This document shows positions 11,824-24,300 of a DNA stretch of 64,000 bases, one piece after another. Source of the DNA: Rotaria macrura (taxonomy: Eukaryota; Rotifera; Eurotatoria; Philodinida; Philodinidae). Location: NCBI GenBank assembly GCA_900239685.1, contig OENT01000260.1, positions 62,001-126,000 of the forward strand, given 5' to 3'. Under the pieces are notes generated by a model. The model had not been told where the DNA came from and did no database searches. It was given only the letters and a program-made list of their open reading frames with translations. Each line of letters opens with the position of its first letter. Positions within the stretch are counted from its first letter, which is position 1. A program made the position numbers and the translations under genes.

Positions 11824-14800
11824 ATTGCTACTAATTTTTTTCTCACTGATCTGAAGATAAAAAAGAAACGAACAACAAAAGACATATACCAAAAAAGAGA
11901 ATTTTGTAAAGTAAGAAACATAAATTTCATTTTCTTTAAATATCATATAACAAAAGATAAAGATAAGACAAGAAATGAAGAGTAGACGTAGCCTTTTATC
12001 ACGTCAATGCTTAACGATCTCTGTATTTCTGTGACAAACTTCGCTCTTTCTTTTCATTTTTGCATCAAACGATATGTAAAATTTCTTTCGGTTTACTTTT
12101 TCAACAAGATAACTGAAGTAAAATACTTGAAGAATCGATTACAATAATTTATAGTGGTGTTATGTTATTCAGCACAACGTGGCAACTTGCAAGTGTGATT
12201 TTCTGTACTGAAATAAAATATTTTAATCTTTACTTGATTAATCATCGTCATGATTCAATCAGAATAAAGAGAAATACTAATGGTATTGATGACTAAAAAA
12301 AAACAACAGAAAGAAAAATCATTATCATATAAATGTATATGTATATATATATATAGTCCTTGTTGTCTACACAACAAAAGTAGTAACAACGACACACGAG
12401 TGAAAGAACCAATCAGCCTTTATCAAATAAATGTTTATGTTGTGTGTCGACATCTAATAATAAGAGTAGTGAAGAAGAAAAAAAAATATATATTCTGTAC
12501 TACGACTATTGCGATGATCCATTTTATTCTTCAGAACGTGAGTGGCCTTATTTTTTAGACAGATTGAAGTCCCGACTTGTTTCAATATTGATTCTTTGTA
12601 TCAATGTTGCTCAACGAATATTTTACAGGAAACTGGGCAATATGTTTCGCTCATGCAGGTGAAAAACTAATTGAAAATAGATTTTGAAGTAGTTACCATA
12701 ATAAATATTCGTAGAGATTGTAATGTTGATGAACTACTTGCTATCACCCTGAAAATAATGCTAAACTAATGGTTTTATTTGGAAATGGTAAGCAACTTTA
12801 GTAAAATATAGCTTCGTTTCAATCAAGTGCGATACGACATCAAATATTTAAAATTTTCAAGGCTTCTTGCTATCATCGGATTATTATTTTCAACTGAAAC
12901 AAAAAACAATTTAATGAGATTATGAAAAATGACCTATCATATTATTGAATTCATCAATGAGATTCTCATAAATACTCATCAATGCTTTTTCCATAATTCA
13001 TAAAAAAATCATATTTTTCTTTCTCTCCTTTTACACAATAGAAACAAAAAGATCAGAATAATGGCATTCTGTTTGCAACATGTATATCATTGTTATAAGA
13101 AACAACTAAATTGATAGTTTTATTAAAAAGAAATCTTAGCAAATACTCGTAGGTTGCAATTACATATGAATAGTTCATAACAGGAGTAGTTTTATACACA
13201 AAGAATAAACGATGAAAAGTTCTGAATATTCAATTCACTAATCGACCAGAAGTCATTCAACGATATGCAGGTGTTTTTGAAATACCAGTCAAAAATAAGA
13301 AGCATTCATGATGCTGTTTTCTTCTTTGAAATTAATAGCGAACTCATAGACTTCTAAATTCAACAAGAACAGACCCGCCGATTGCTGTATATAGATTTGA
13401 TCAGACATTATATCGTCAAACTAATTTCGCCATCATTAGACGGCTTTGAGAATAATTAATCAAATGTATGCACACCGATGGAAATAATCGATGATGAAAA
13501 TAAATCATGCTCTGATCTTTGCTAATCCCTAAAACATAAGAAGACGATAGTGAGTTGACAATCAGGTATCTCATGAAAGAATAATCAGAACTACTCAAAG
13601 CAATAATTTAAAACCATCTATTAATGAAAAAAAACCTAATCGTGGGAGAAAGAGGATTTCGAGTAAGCTTTACACCTTAAGATTCTTGAGTAGTTGTACA
13701 TCATTAGACAGAATAATCATCTGAAAGCTCATAGTTCTCAAAGAGAATATCAGACATTTTTATTCTTTCCGGTTATCATTTATTTCATTGAATATCCCGG
13801 GTACATCCAAACGGTAAATTGAATTCATGTATTTTATTTGAGATTTTTCTCTTGAAAGATATTCTTGTGAAAAGATTTTCTCTGAAAGGTTCTGTTGTTG
13901 TTAGGCAAAAAAAATGCCATTTTCTATTTTAATTAATAAATATTTCATGGTATAAATATATACGGAAAGATTTTCTTTTTCTTTGTCATTAGATTCGGAG
14001 AAATATTTGTCTCGTAATTCTTCTTTTCAAATAAAAGAATTCAAAATGTGAACAGTTTGGATTATTTTTATTTGAAGAAAAAAAAAACTTAACGAGAATT
14101 TTACTAGATTAAAAGAACATATAATTTGGAATATAATGCAAGATTATGATTCAAAGCAATACATTCGTACAGCTCATCTGAAATGTTACAATGAATTCAT
14201 TTTACAATCGGCTCGCAATTAATCTCTCTTGTTTTAGCATGAAAAAAAAACGTTTTTTTCAATACAATCTGAGAAGGCTGTGTTTGACTTCGAGTCATAA
14301 ATATTTCCATCAAGAAAAAAAGAACTAATGTATTCTCTATAAATGATTCATCAATGCTTCAAAATATATATACGCTCGATTATGTTAAAGTAGGATTAAT
14401 AACTTTTATTAGTTTCATCTTTATTTGAACTAAAGAAGTGCATAACTTTTCGACACTATGCATTTCTATCCAATAGGAAATATTATTTGCTTAATCAACC
14501 GTATAGTCACGAAGTACTTTTTCTTAATTTCTTTTTCTTGTTTTCAATATGCTATAGGTACATTGACATGAAAGTAACCATGCAACTATTTTTCCAAGTT
14601 GTATTTCTAACCAATGAATAATGAAAACGGTAACATGTGCATTTTATTGCTATCTTTATTGGAGTCGAATAGAAATTACAACGTATTCAAGTATTTATTT
14701 GATAATAAAATACGATGTTTTGAATCTTTATTTTCTTTTCCATGATTAAAATTAGTCTTGTGAGAAACGTTGAGTGTCTATTGAGAACTCCTCGTCTTGG

Positions 14801-17800
14801 TAAGTCTGCATTTGAGTACGTTACATTAAGTTGAACAAAATCAACTACAATCAAACTATTCATTTATTGTCAATTATTTGAATTCAAAATGTTTTCCACT
14901 CAGATTGATCATAGAAGATAGACTTTAGTTTATAAATATTGCTTACTTCTGTCAAGGGATACGACAAAATTAAAATTTGAAAACATATACTTATGCTATT
15001 ACGTTTTAGGTTACAAAATAAATTACTAAGAAGTTTCTCTTTGACAGATTGAATTTCACAAGTCTTCAATCTAGCATACATCATCATTTTAAAATAAAAT
15101 TTTCGATTATTATACACATGAAACTAGTTCTCTGCGACGTCGACGAAAACAATTCTTATCAACTCTTGGCTGTTAGATCATATATAGCATTCGCTATAGA
15201 TCAGTGTTTCTCAATGACGACGTTTGTTAAAATATTTTCAGCGTATCAAATAACGCTCCTTGCAGGAATATTGTTTTGTATCGATAGAAATTGACTGTTA
15301 TACAACAGATTGATATAGTCTGAATGATAGTTTTATATAATAGACTTATTCGAATACTGATAAAAATAGTTTTTTGCTTTATTGAGAAATATACACAGTT
15401 GCCAGAATAAATGTACTGTTATTGTCCGTTTCATACAAACTGTCAGATTCGAGGTTTTTCGATCAAGGTCAAACTAAGCATGCGTTCAGAGCATCCAGAA
15501 TTAAGCTCTAGTCCGTAGATTAAGAAAATTTCGGTATTCCTATCAGAGAAACAGAAATTGTTTTGTAAAAGTTTTTCATTTACTAATACCAGTAATAAGT
15601 ATTCATCTACTTTCCAAGAGTATCCCAGTGAAAAATTATAGTTGATTTTAATCGAGTTATTCTGCAATGAAATAAAAATTAAAATGAATTGATAATTGTG
15701 GTTACGGGTGATCATGAATTAACTCTTATTCGCTGTTGTTACTTATCTAATGTGAAATTTTCTGATTATTAATAGTTTCAATTTTGCTGCAAAATAATCA
15801 ATTTTAATCAGAAAATTTCACATTGGATAAGTAACAACAGCAAATAAGGATTAAGTCATGATCAAAAATAATCAAAAGTATCGATCGATTATAATTTTGA
15901 TTTCGTTGCAGAATGACTCGATTAAAATCAACTAAAATGTTTCATTGGGATGACGAATCTGACCTTCTTAATGGCTAATCTGTCCCCTGTCTCTCCCCAT
16001 CCCTTCCCTATCAGTCTTGTAAGATTTCCAACTGCAAATATCTCATGTATCTTCTGAAATCCACTGACTAGATCATAGCCAACGGGCGAGCATCACATTT
16101 CAATCGGTCAACAGCTCCATTAAAAATTTAAGATTTTCTTTTCCAATTGATATCCATTATCACATTTAATCTGTAGTAGTAATTGCAAAGCAATATAACA
16201 AAAAGAAGATTGATACTAATCAAAGACGATTGAAAATAACCTTATAGAAAGTCATTATTTATCCTATTTAACATGTGACTAAGCAAACCAAGGCATTCTA
16301 TTTAAAAACATGTTCTTGTCTTAGTGACAAACTATGAGTATCATATTTTTTGCATGAAAAGAAAAAAAATCGAAAAACTCAACTTCTAATCGGATGCTCG
16401 ATTACTGGATAAATATTTAGAATCAATTCAGTCGAGATGAAAATATCATCCTTGGTTTTTAAAACATGATATTGTTCATTAGTTGTCATCCATTTTTCTA
16501 TGTTTGAATAATTATCTCCGTCAGATATTCATTAAATTTAGTTTCACAAAAAGATACTACAAAAGCTCATTGAAAGTTAATATCTGTACTATTTTAATTT
16601 ATCTCAAAGGTTTATCCTTAGATTCAAAATCTTATTCTATTTAAAGAATTGGAATGACGTTTGAGGAAGCAAATTATTCTCGGCATTAGAGTAGGAAAAA
16701 AAGGGAAAACGTGAGTAAGGTGACATGATGCTCATGTTTAGTAAGAAGAAAAAGCAAGTATTCAGATGCAGGAAACGTCTTTAAAAGATTTTTTCATTGG
16801 TAATAGGGAAAACAAAAATAATTCCATCATTATTATGTTGTTTCTTATGAAACAAAAAATAAAACTAACGTTGAAAACTACAGTCGTCTTTACTATTCTC
16901 TACATCAATGAATATCCTGTTTTTAGATTGTATTATAATAAATATGACTTAAGAAAAGTCAAAAAAAACATTTTTCCATTGACTTATAAAGTGGTCAGTA
17001 CTTGTTTTTCTGACTAAGACATAGATGACATTATTTTTTATATTCATTTCATCGAAATGAGTTGATAATTGAGAAATGTTTTCATGGAAACATTTTTGCA
17101 CATAAAAAAATTATGTGTATATTTTTTTTTATTTAATATATTTTTGTCAACAATAATTTTATTATTTATTGCGAAAAGAGAGATATTGACATCATGAAAT
17201 AGATGAATAAGCAGACGGATCATAAAATTATAAATACTCTTTCATTTTTTTGTTCTTTCTTTTCTTCTTCGTCGTATTCTTCTTCTTTCTATTTCTTCTC
17301 TCGATTTTCTTTGGTCTATAGAGGCATTTTTTGCATGCATTAGCAAACGATAGTATATACGAGTACGTGAAGCATGTTTGATTAAATGAAACATCCAATA
17401 CGTCACCTAAAATAAATCTACAATAAGCGATTGCGGTCACGTTTCGCTACACTCATATTTCTTTTTTTCTGTACATTTCTCTTCGTAACTTATAAAAATA
17501 AAGCTGAAGGCAAGGACGAAAAATAATTCAAGGAGTAAGTTATTCATGTAAAGTACAACAATTTTTAACTAATACAATTGATCCTCTGTTAAATCATTAT
17601 ACTATGCCAGTGAATAAAGGTTCATTAACCGATAGAGAGAGAAAGGATATAGAAACTGTGTATCCACAAGTGTTTGAGACAAAAGAGTAGGTGATGCCTA
17701 TGAAATAGGCAATGAGAGCGAAGAAAACGGTCTCTACCATGTTGTGAAGTGACGGCATTGATTCTATCACTACTCTAGACATGTTCGTTGCTATTATTCA

Positions 17801-18121
17801 TGCATCCCGAGAAGTTTTTTTTCTTCGCGTTCTGTCTCCAGCTTCTAAAAACGCGATCGTGCAGTTTAGCAGTCATTATGCAAATAGTTATTCTGTAATG
17901 CCGTTGTTCGTTGTATAGAAATTGTTGACGAAAAGAGTAAGCCAATCCCTCTTGTCTGATAAACCGATAATAAAAACGTTTATTAACTATTCTGCATTTT
18001 CTTTCTCCTTTTATCAGCACCAATACCTTTTTTGTATTGATTTGATAATAAAAAAAGATCATACGTTGAAGTCTTTTAGATGTCAGCGAAATCTAGTATT
18101 GATCAAAGTTTAAATAAACAC
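11824..18121. other. divergent intergenic region between the two SPTLC2 genes
   Basis: About 6.3 kb separates the two start codons and should include both promoters. It holds one long imperfect inverted repeat (15622-15951) and scattered short open frames. Coding-like pieces occur near 12444-12662 (plus, one hydrophobic stretch), 13220-13440 (plus) and 17597-17782 (minus, one hydrophobic stretch), but none has a recognisable domain or flanking exons. No core promoter element could be assigned. Confidence 0.5.
15622..15951. repeat. long imperfect inverted repeat (foldback element candidate)
   Basis: Two arms of roughly 145 bases, around 15622-15770 and 15800-15951, are reverse complements with scattered mismatches around a short loop. 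Outer ends read ATCCCAGTGAAA and TTTCATTGGGAT. The inner arms share CTGTTGTTACTTATC and AATGTGAAATTTTCTGATTA in opposite orientations. No target-site duplication is clear. Structure and size suit a MITE-like foldback element; no coding capacity is seen. Confidence 0.7.
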
Positions 18122-20853
18122 ATGAGCAAATCGTCTATGTCAAAGTCAAAATTAAAAGTAGATCAATTTTAAATTTCTACTGTCCCTTGAAAAAGTAGTG
18201 TGGATATTTTTTTCATCGCTATTTTAAGTATACTCCTGAAAAAAAATCTAAATCTCCAGATCATGAAGGTTTCGAAGAAACACCGACATGGGCTGCTGTT
18301 GTTACTGTTCTTGGTTATGCGATTCTCAGTGCACTTGGTTGGCTACGAGATTTTCTTCGTGACATTGGTTTAGAAGAAAAAAAAACTGCAAATGATCCTA
18401 ATCCAAAAGTACGTTCGTTTTTCAACGAGTAGAACGACGAATCGCTTGTTGACTTTTTCTATACGTAGGACTTCGTACCACTTTATCAAAGTTATGAATG
18501 TTTTTACACACGTAATTTATACACACGCATACGTGATGTGTTCAATCAACCGATTGCTAGTGTTGCTGGAGCTAAAGTTCAAGTTATGGAGCGTCTTTCC
18601 AACGATTTCAATTGGACATTTACGTTAGTAAAAAGAAATGAGCATTTTTTCAATGAAAATAACATTTTTTTTTCATATTTAATATAGATTTAGTGGTAAA
18701 AAACTTCCATCGATCAACTTAGGATCATACAATTATTTGGGTTTTGCTGAAAATCAAGGTCCGTGTTCTGAGCAAGCGATGAAATCGATCGAGAAGTATG
18801 GTGTCACAGGATGCGGTACACGTCACGAATTGGGCAATCAACGATATATGAAAGAACTCGAGTCTCTAATGGCCGAATATTTAAATATGGAAGATTGTAT
18901 TGCTTTTGGCATGGGTTTTGCAACAAATGCATTAAATATTCCTATATTAGCCGGAAAAGTAATTTTCTTTTCTTTTCATTTACTTGTTTTTTGCAAAGGG
19001 TCATGATTTCTTGCTTTTTTTTCTGTTTTGACGTTAGGGTGATTTAATACTCAGTGATAAACTGAATCATGTTTCACTTATACTTGGTGCTCGTCTATCT
19101 GGAGCGATCATTCGTACGTTTGATCATAATGGTAAGTATTTGAACATCAAAGAAATCTCGTTCTTGCCTTAGAAAAATTTCTTTTCTTGTTTTTTTTCCT
19201 GAATATTCAAATTGTGTTAAGTACTATGCACGCTATACCATGACTTTTTTCTTCTCAGTACGAGTGATTCAACGTGAAAGTTGTTTTTATTAATAGTGAA
19301 GGAAATTCTATATACCGTAAATAGAAATTTAATAAAATTTTGTAGTTATCAGAAGGATATATGAATTATTCGATAGAATGATAGTCTAATTGTAGCAGAC
19401 AAACATGTATTATAATAGAAAACTCGACCTAAAAGTTTTCTTTCTGTCTTTTGTTATAAAGCAATAAGTTTTCTTACGGTTTTGACAGTATTGATCGTCT
19501 TGAGTAAATATTCACATGAAAGTATGAATTCATCTGTCTAAACTCAATTATATGAACAGAAAACTGATTTTGATGTTGATTATGCTCGTACAAAGATGAA
19601 TACTTACGATATTGTTTTTTTGATGTTCACATTTCGAATGAAAATTATTGAATTTAATTTACTAAAGATGAATTAATTGAATAAAAAAATACTAATCTCA
19701 ACCATAGATGTCAACGACTTGGAAATTCAACTACGCGAGGCGATCATTCATGGTCAACCTCGGACATGTCGGCCATGGAAAAAGATTTTAATTATTGTTG
19801 AAGGTGTATACAGGTAAATGAATATGTTTAATTATGTTTTTTTGACGATATAATCTTCGTCTATTTTAGTATGGAAGGTTCTCTATGTAAATTGCCGGAA
19901 ATAATTGCACTGAAGAAAAAATATAAAGCGTATATATATGTTGACGAAGCACATTCAATCGGTGCCATCGGTTCACATGGTCGTGGTGTTGTCGACTATT
20001 GGAAGGTTGATCCTAATGATATCGATATACATATGGGTACATTTACAAAAAGTTTTGGATCAGCTGGCGGTTATATTGCTGGCAAAAAAGTAGAACTTGA
20101 AATTTTCTTCGTTTAAATGATTTTTTTAATGTTTAACAATTACTTTTGTTTTTGCTCAACTTAGACATTGATTGATCATATTCGTATTTATTCTCATTCA
20201 GCATGCTATTCATCGAGTATGTCAGCCCCTGTTGTTTATCAAATAATGTCTGCATTACATATAATCATGGGTCGTGATGGTACAAATGATGGTAAGATAT
20301 TTTCTTTAGATTTCAATATAGTTCAATCAAAGCTTTTAGGTCAAAAGCGTATTCAACAATTAGCTTGCAATGTTCGTTATTTTCGTCGGCAACTCGTTGA
20401 TATGGGTTTCATCGTCTACGGTAATGACAATTCACCTGTTGTACCTGTTATGATATTCATGCCAGCTAAAATAGCGTGAGGAAATTATTTCAGGCAGATT
20501 CGTTTTTAAAAACTATTGTAACATAACCTCTGTTTTCTCTTTTTCAAGAGCGGTAAATCGAGAAATGTTAAAGCGTGGATGTGCTGTTGTTACTGTTGGC
20601 TTTCCAGCGACTTTATTAACTGAATCACGTGTACGCTTCTGTATTTCAGCTGGTCATACAAAAGAAATGCTTGATCATGTAATTAGGAATGGATTTTTTG
20701 ATTCATTGCATTTCTCTTCTTGTTTATATTCATTAGGCCTTAAAATCTATGGATGAAGTTGGTCATCTTGTATCACTGCGATACTCAAAACAAAGCCCAC
20801 ATCGTCGTTGGCATGAACTTAACCGAGCTGATTATGACATAGAGTATACATAA
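18122..20853 (+). CDS. SPTLC2: serine palmitoyltransferase catalytic subunit 2, copy B
   Basis: Second SPTLC2 gene with the same enzymatic role as copy A. Eleven exons join in phase: 18122-18157, 18229-18408, 18469-18623, 18688-18958, 19038-19131, 19708-19813, 19870-20089, 20165-20291, 20340-20475, 20549-20678, 20737-20853, giving 523 residues. The first exon codes only twelve residues, [12 protein letters not shown], before a GTAGAT donor. The catalytic motifs are all present: [21 protein letters not shown] (keeping the Arg that copy A lost), [33 protein letters not shown] and [15 protein letters not shown]. Exon lengths 155, 94, 106, 220, 127, 136 and 130 equal those of copy A, and the 271-base exon equals copy A's 146+125 pair. 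Over the 73-residue PLP-lysine exon the two proteins differ at 14 positions. Introns are 48-79 bp except one of 576 bp. A poly(A) hexamer lies at 21164-21169. Confidence 0.95.
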
Positions 20854-21163
20854 TAGATTGAATTTTTTCTTTATTCTATTAACACGCTGATGATTAATGA
20901 ATTTGTCTCTAGAAGATAAACGATATCAGCAAATAAGACTTTTTTCTTTTGTATGATTCATGTGACTTAAATTTTTCTCTTCTTTGATTATTCGTGATGT
21001 GCTACTTTCGACTTTGATCAATAGTTTTCTCAATTTTTCTAATCTTCATCATCAACTCAAATTATACTTGTCTGTTTATATTTTGTTTTAATTCCATATT
21101 GACAATATAGGTGTACCTGTGATAATTGTATAATATATTGTCCATTGATAGTGGCTGCTACTT

Positions 21164-21169
21164 AATAAA
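21164..21169 (+). terminator. AATAAA polyadenylation signal candidate of SPTLC2 copy B
   Basis: Canonical hexamer about 310 bases after the copy B stop. It faces a minus-strand hexamer at 21209-21214, so the 3' ends of the two convergent genes would abut or slightly overlap. Confidence 0.45.
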
Positions 21170-21208
21170 TTTTATCACAAAGAAAATGTTATTTTTGCTT
21201 TGCTTTGC

Positions 21209-21214
21209 TTTATT
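21209..21214 (-). terminator. AATAAA polyadenylation signal candidate of the GPCR gene
   Basis: Canonical hexamer on the minus strand about 96 bases downstream of the GPCR stop codon, at a typical spacing for a short 3' UTR. Confidence 0.4.
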
Positions 21215-21309
21215 ATTGTAATTATTTTTTTTTCAATACTATAAACAACAAAAAAGGGCAAATATTTACGAGGTATTTTCACTTTTGAATGTTCGAAAAT
21301 TCATCATGA

Positions 21310-24300
21310 TTATTTATTACTAGGTTTCATGTGGAGTACTTCAACTTGACAACTAGCATCATTTGTTGTTTGTTTCTGTTCATAATCATCTAATTCATCT
21401 TCATCATGATCATGATATTTTTTTTCAAGGTGGGTATGATTTGATGATAACAATGCTGCTGCCAGTTTGGTACCATGACAATATTGCTTACTTTCGATTG
21501 GTTCAATTCTTTTACAACATGAACTCCATGATGGTACTATATCGGCTAGATCCATACAAAAATTCCGATTTAATAATGCATATAAATAAGGATTCAAGCA
21601 AGAATTAAAATAAGCTAATGCATGTGTAAATGCACGTATTGAATAAAGAACTTCAGGATATGATTGGATAAGATTAAGAAGATACGATGGATTACCACAT
21701 TTCATTAACTCGAGAACATGAATCGGTAACCAACAAATAGCAAATGCTAATGTTACACCAATTACCTAAAAGAAAATATTGAGAATATTATGATTTATAA
21801 TAGATATTCATAAGAAATACTGAACCATCGTATGTATATGTTGTCATTTTACAAATAACTCATATCAGCAACTAACAAGGAAACTGTGAGTATTCAAAGA
21901 TAGGTATTAAGTATTCGAGATGTAATTTCTTTTTCACTATCTCAGACCTATGAGGTCTAAAGAAGATATTATGGATAATTACCCTCCTCTATCATCTGCC
22001 GTATCGAATGATGAATGAGACTATTTAATTTTCGATTTTTATGACAAAATATTATTGGAGAAATCGAATGTTAAAATTAAGAAGTGACTTTATTCCACAC
22101 TGTGAGAAATAACAGAACATGCATAGCTGCTGATAATATGTGATTTTGAAAACATGGCATCCAGTTCGATAGAGACATTCGACATGGAGAGATCGATGTG
22201 AAATGTTAAAAAATGAATTGTGCAGATCAAGAAGAGTAGAATAAATTTGGTGAACTCAATACGTTCTCTAGGTATGGTAGAGTGCCATTCCATGTCAATC
22301 ATGAGAATGTTGTCTGCTACAGATCATTTTTAGTGTAAAAATGTATGATGTTGACAGTTTGATATTTGAGGAATACATGCTGAGTATATGATAGTTGTAG
22401 AACACTGTTGACCGATGCTCTCTATGATATAAATTTTGATTTTGAAAGATATACAATAACGTACTTAGATTTGGAAGAATATTTCTAATGGCATGTAAAC
22501 ACAATTGGAAATAGTCACTGATGGATGTTCTACGACTTTCAAGTAACTTAGACTAGATTTTCTCTTTGATTTTACACCATCGACGATTCCTCATCTATCC
22601 GATAACACAACGCTGAAATATTCATGGTAAAATTTCTTGTGAATACACAAAACATCATTGCTTATTGATAGTAAACGGATTTTCGTAACATTTTCAATAG
22701 TAAAAACAGCTAATCTTATCTAGTTTTTAGAAACTTATTAACGCTATCTAGAGTATCTATTGAAATCCGATAGTTGATAAGCTTATTATCAGTGGTATAA
22801 AAAGAAAAAAGAAAAGAATTAAGACATGTCTCTAATATCAAAATGGAAGTATTTGTGACAAAAACATATTTTTACTCCATCTCAAAGAAGTTTTTATATA
22901 GTTGTATCAATGTTTGTTCTTTCACAAATTATAGTCATTTTCGTCCAAGCCTATGAATAGGTTTTGATCTTCGATGTTACTATAAAGTAAATGGTCGAAA
23001 ATAACACATTCTCTACGAGAATAACTCGTATGTCATGCATTCTATTTCGACTGTAGTAAAGAACCTTTATCTTAAGTCATATGTCTGTTCGACTTTTGAA
23101 AATAACATATTGCTGCAGTGGTTCTTTTTTCTGCCACTACTGAGGATTTCGTTTGACAATATTCAACTCTTAGTTTTATACATTATGAGAATATGCAATC
23201 AGAAAAATTTGACAAATTTTATCAATTAATTCTAAACAACACATGAAAAAAGGATAACTTGATGAGACGGTCCCATGTCATCATCACTGTCATTTACTCT
23301 GATGAGTTTTTGCCATCTACTTTCTTCGAACTAAAGCATCTCATCAACTCTATCACGCTATTGTTCACACAATCTGGTCGTCTGTCTTTGTTTTTCTATC
23401 ATGTAAAATCATTACAGAGATTTTGTCACTTCAGATTTTCTACAAAAACAATAAACACTTTTGATATCAGCCTTAGTTTCATTCATGTTTTGAAGAAAGT
23501 GTAGACTATATTCTCTTATTATATCTTATAATGGGTACTTTTATTCACTACAGAGTGAAAAGTCTGTAAAAATCATGTATTATGTTGATATGTATATATA
23601 TATACATATATAGATAATTGAGTTTTACGCATGTTAACTCAAAATTCAAAAATTGTTCCTTCGATTCAAACTCACTGTTGTGTTAAATATCTCATTCCAC
23701 GGAATCCATTCATAGCTATTTTTCAAGGATCGCATTCAACTGTAAAGAACAAAGAATGTACGAATTACACAAAGACTGATCTCAATATAGAAGCTTTGAT
23801 CAATGTTCGAGGTTGATATTGTACTTACAAAAGTTATTGCAACTTTAATATATCATAATAAAAGTAATTAGAGGGTTGTCTTTAATACTAAAACATACTT
23901 GTGGCTGATGTATAAAAATTATCTACAAGTGGTTCTTGAAATCTTATCTGTTGAACCTCTTGGTAACTAATATCGAAATAATAGCGAGTAAACCGTTTGC
24001 TGCACCGAATGTATTTATTTTAAAATGATGCACTGAAACAGATAGATATTGTTTAAAATCTGTTAAAAAACATAGTGAATAGAATCATTTTTTTTGTCTG
24101 ATCTAATGATGTTATTGCGTGAGTGTCAGTTGGAATCTATTTTTTCCTGCTGTCATCAGCCGTGACCGTGCAATAAATTGTTCAATAGAAGATATGACTT
24201 TAAAATTTGTCACTAGCTACGAATACATATGTATATGTCGTGCCGAAGTTAGGGTGTTCATCGAAGTTACAACCTCGACGAAAATGTGATCGAAGTTGAA

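Noticed and set aside
12444..12662. 72-codon plus-strand frame with a hydrophobic stretch upstream of SPTLC2 copy B
   Set aside because: Coding-like, but isolated, without a domain or a splice partner that keeps frame.
13220..13440. Coding-like plus-strand pieces (FTNRPEVIQRYAGVFEIP and EQTRRLLYIDLIRHYIVKL)
   Set aside because: Different frames, no start, no recognised family, and competing open frames on the minus strand. Could be relic exons, but not supportable.
17597..17782. 61-codon minus-strand frame with a membrane-like segment near the SPTLC2-B start
   Set aside because: The plus strand of the same stretch also reads as an open frame; no family and no neighbours support either.
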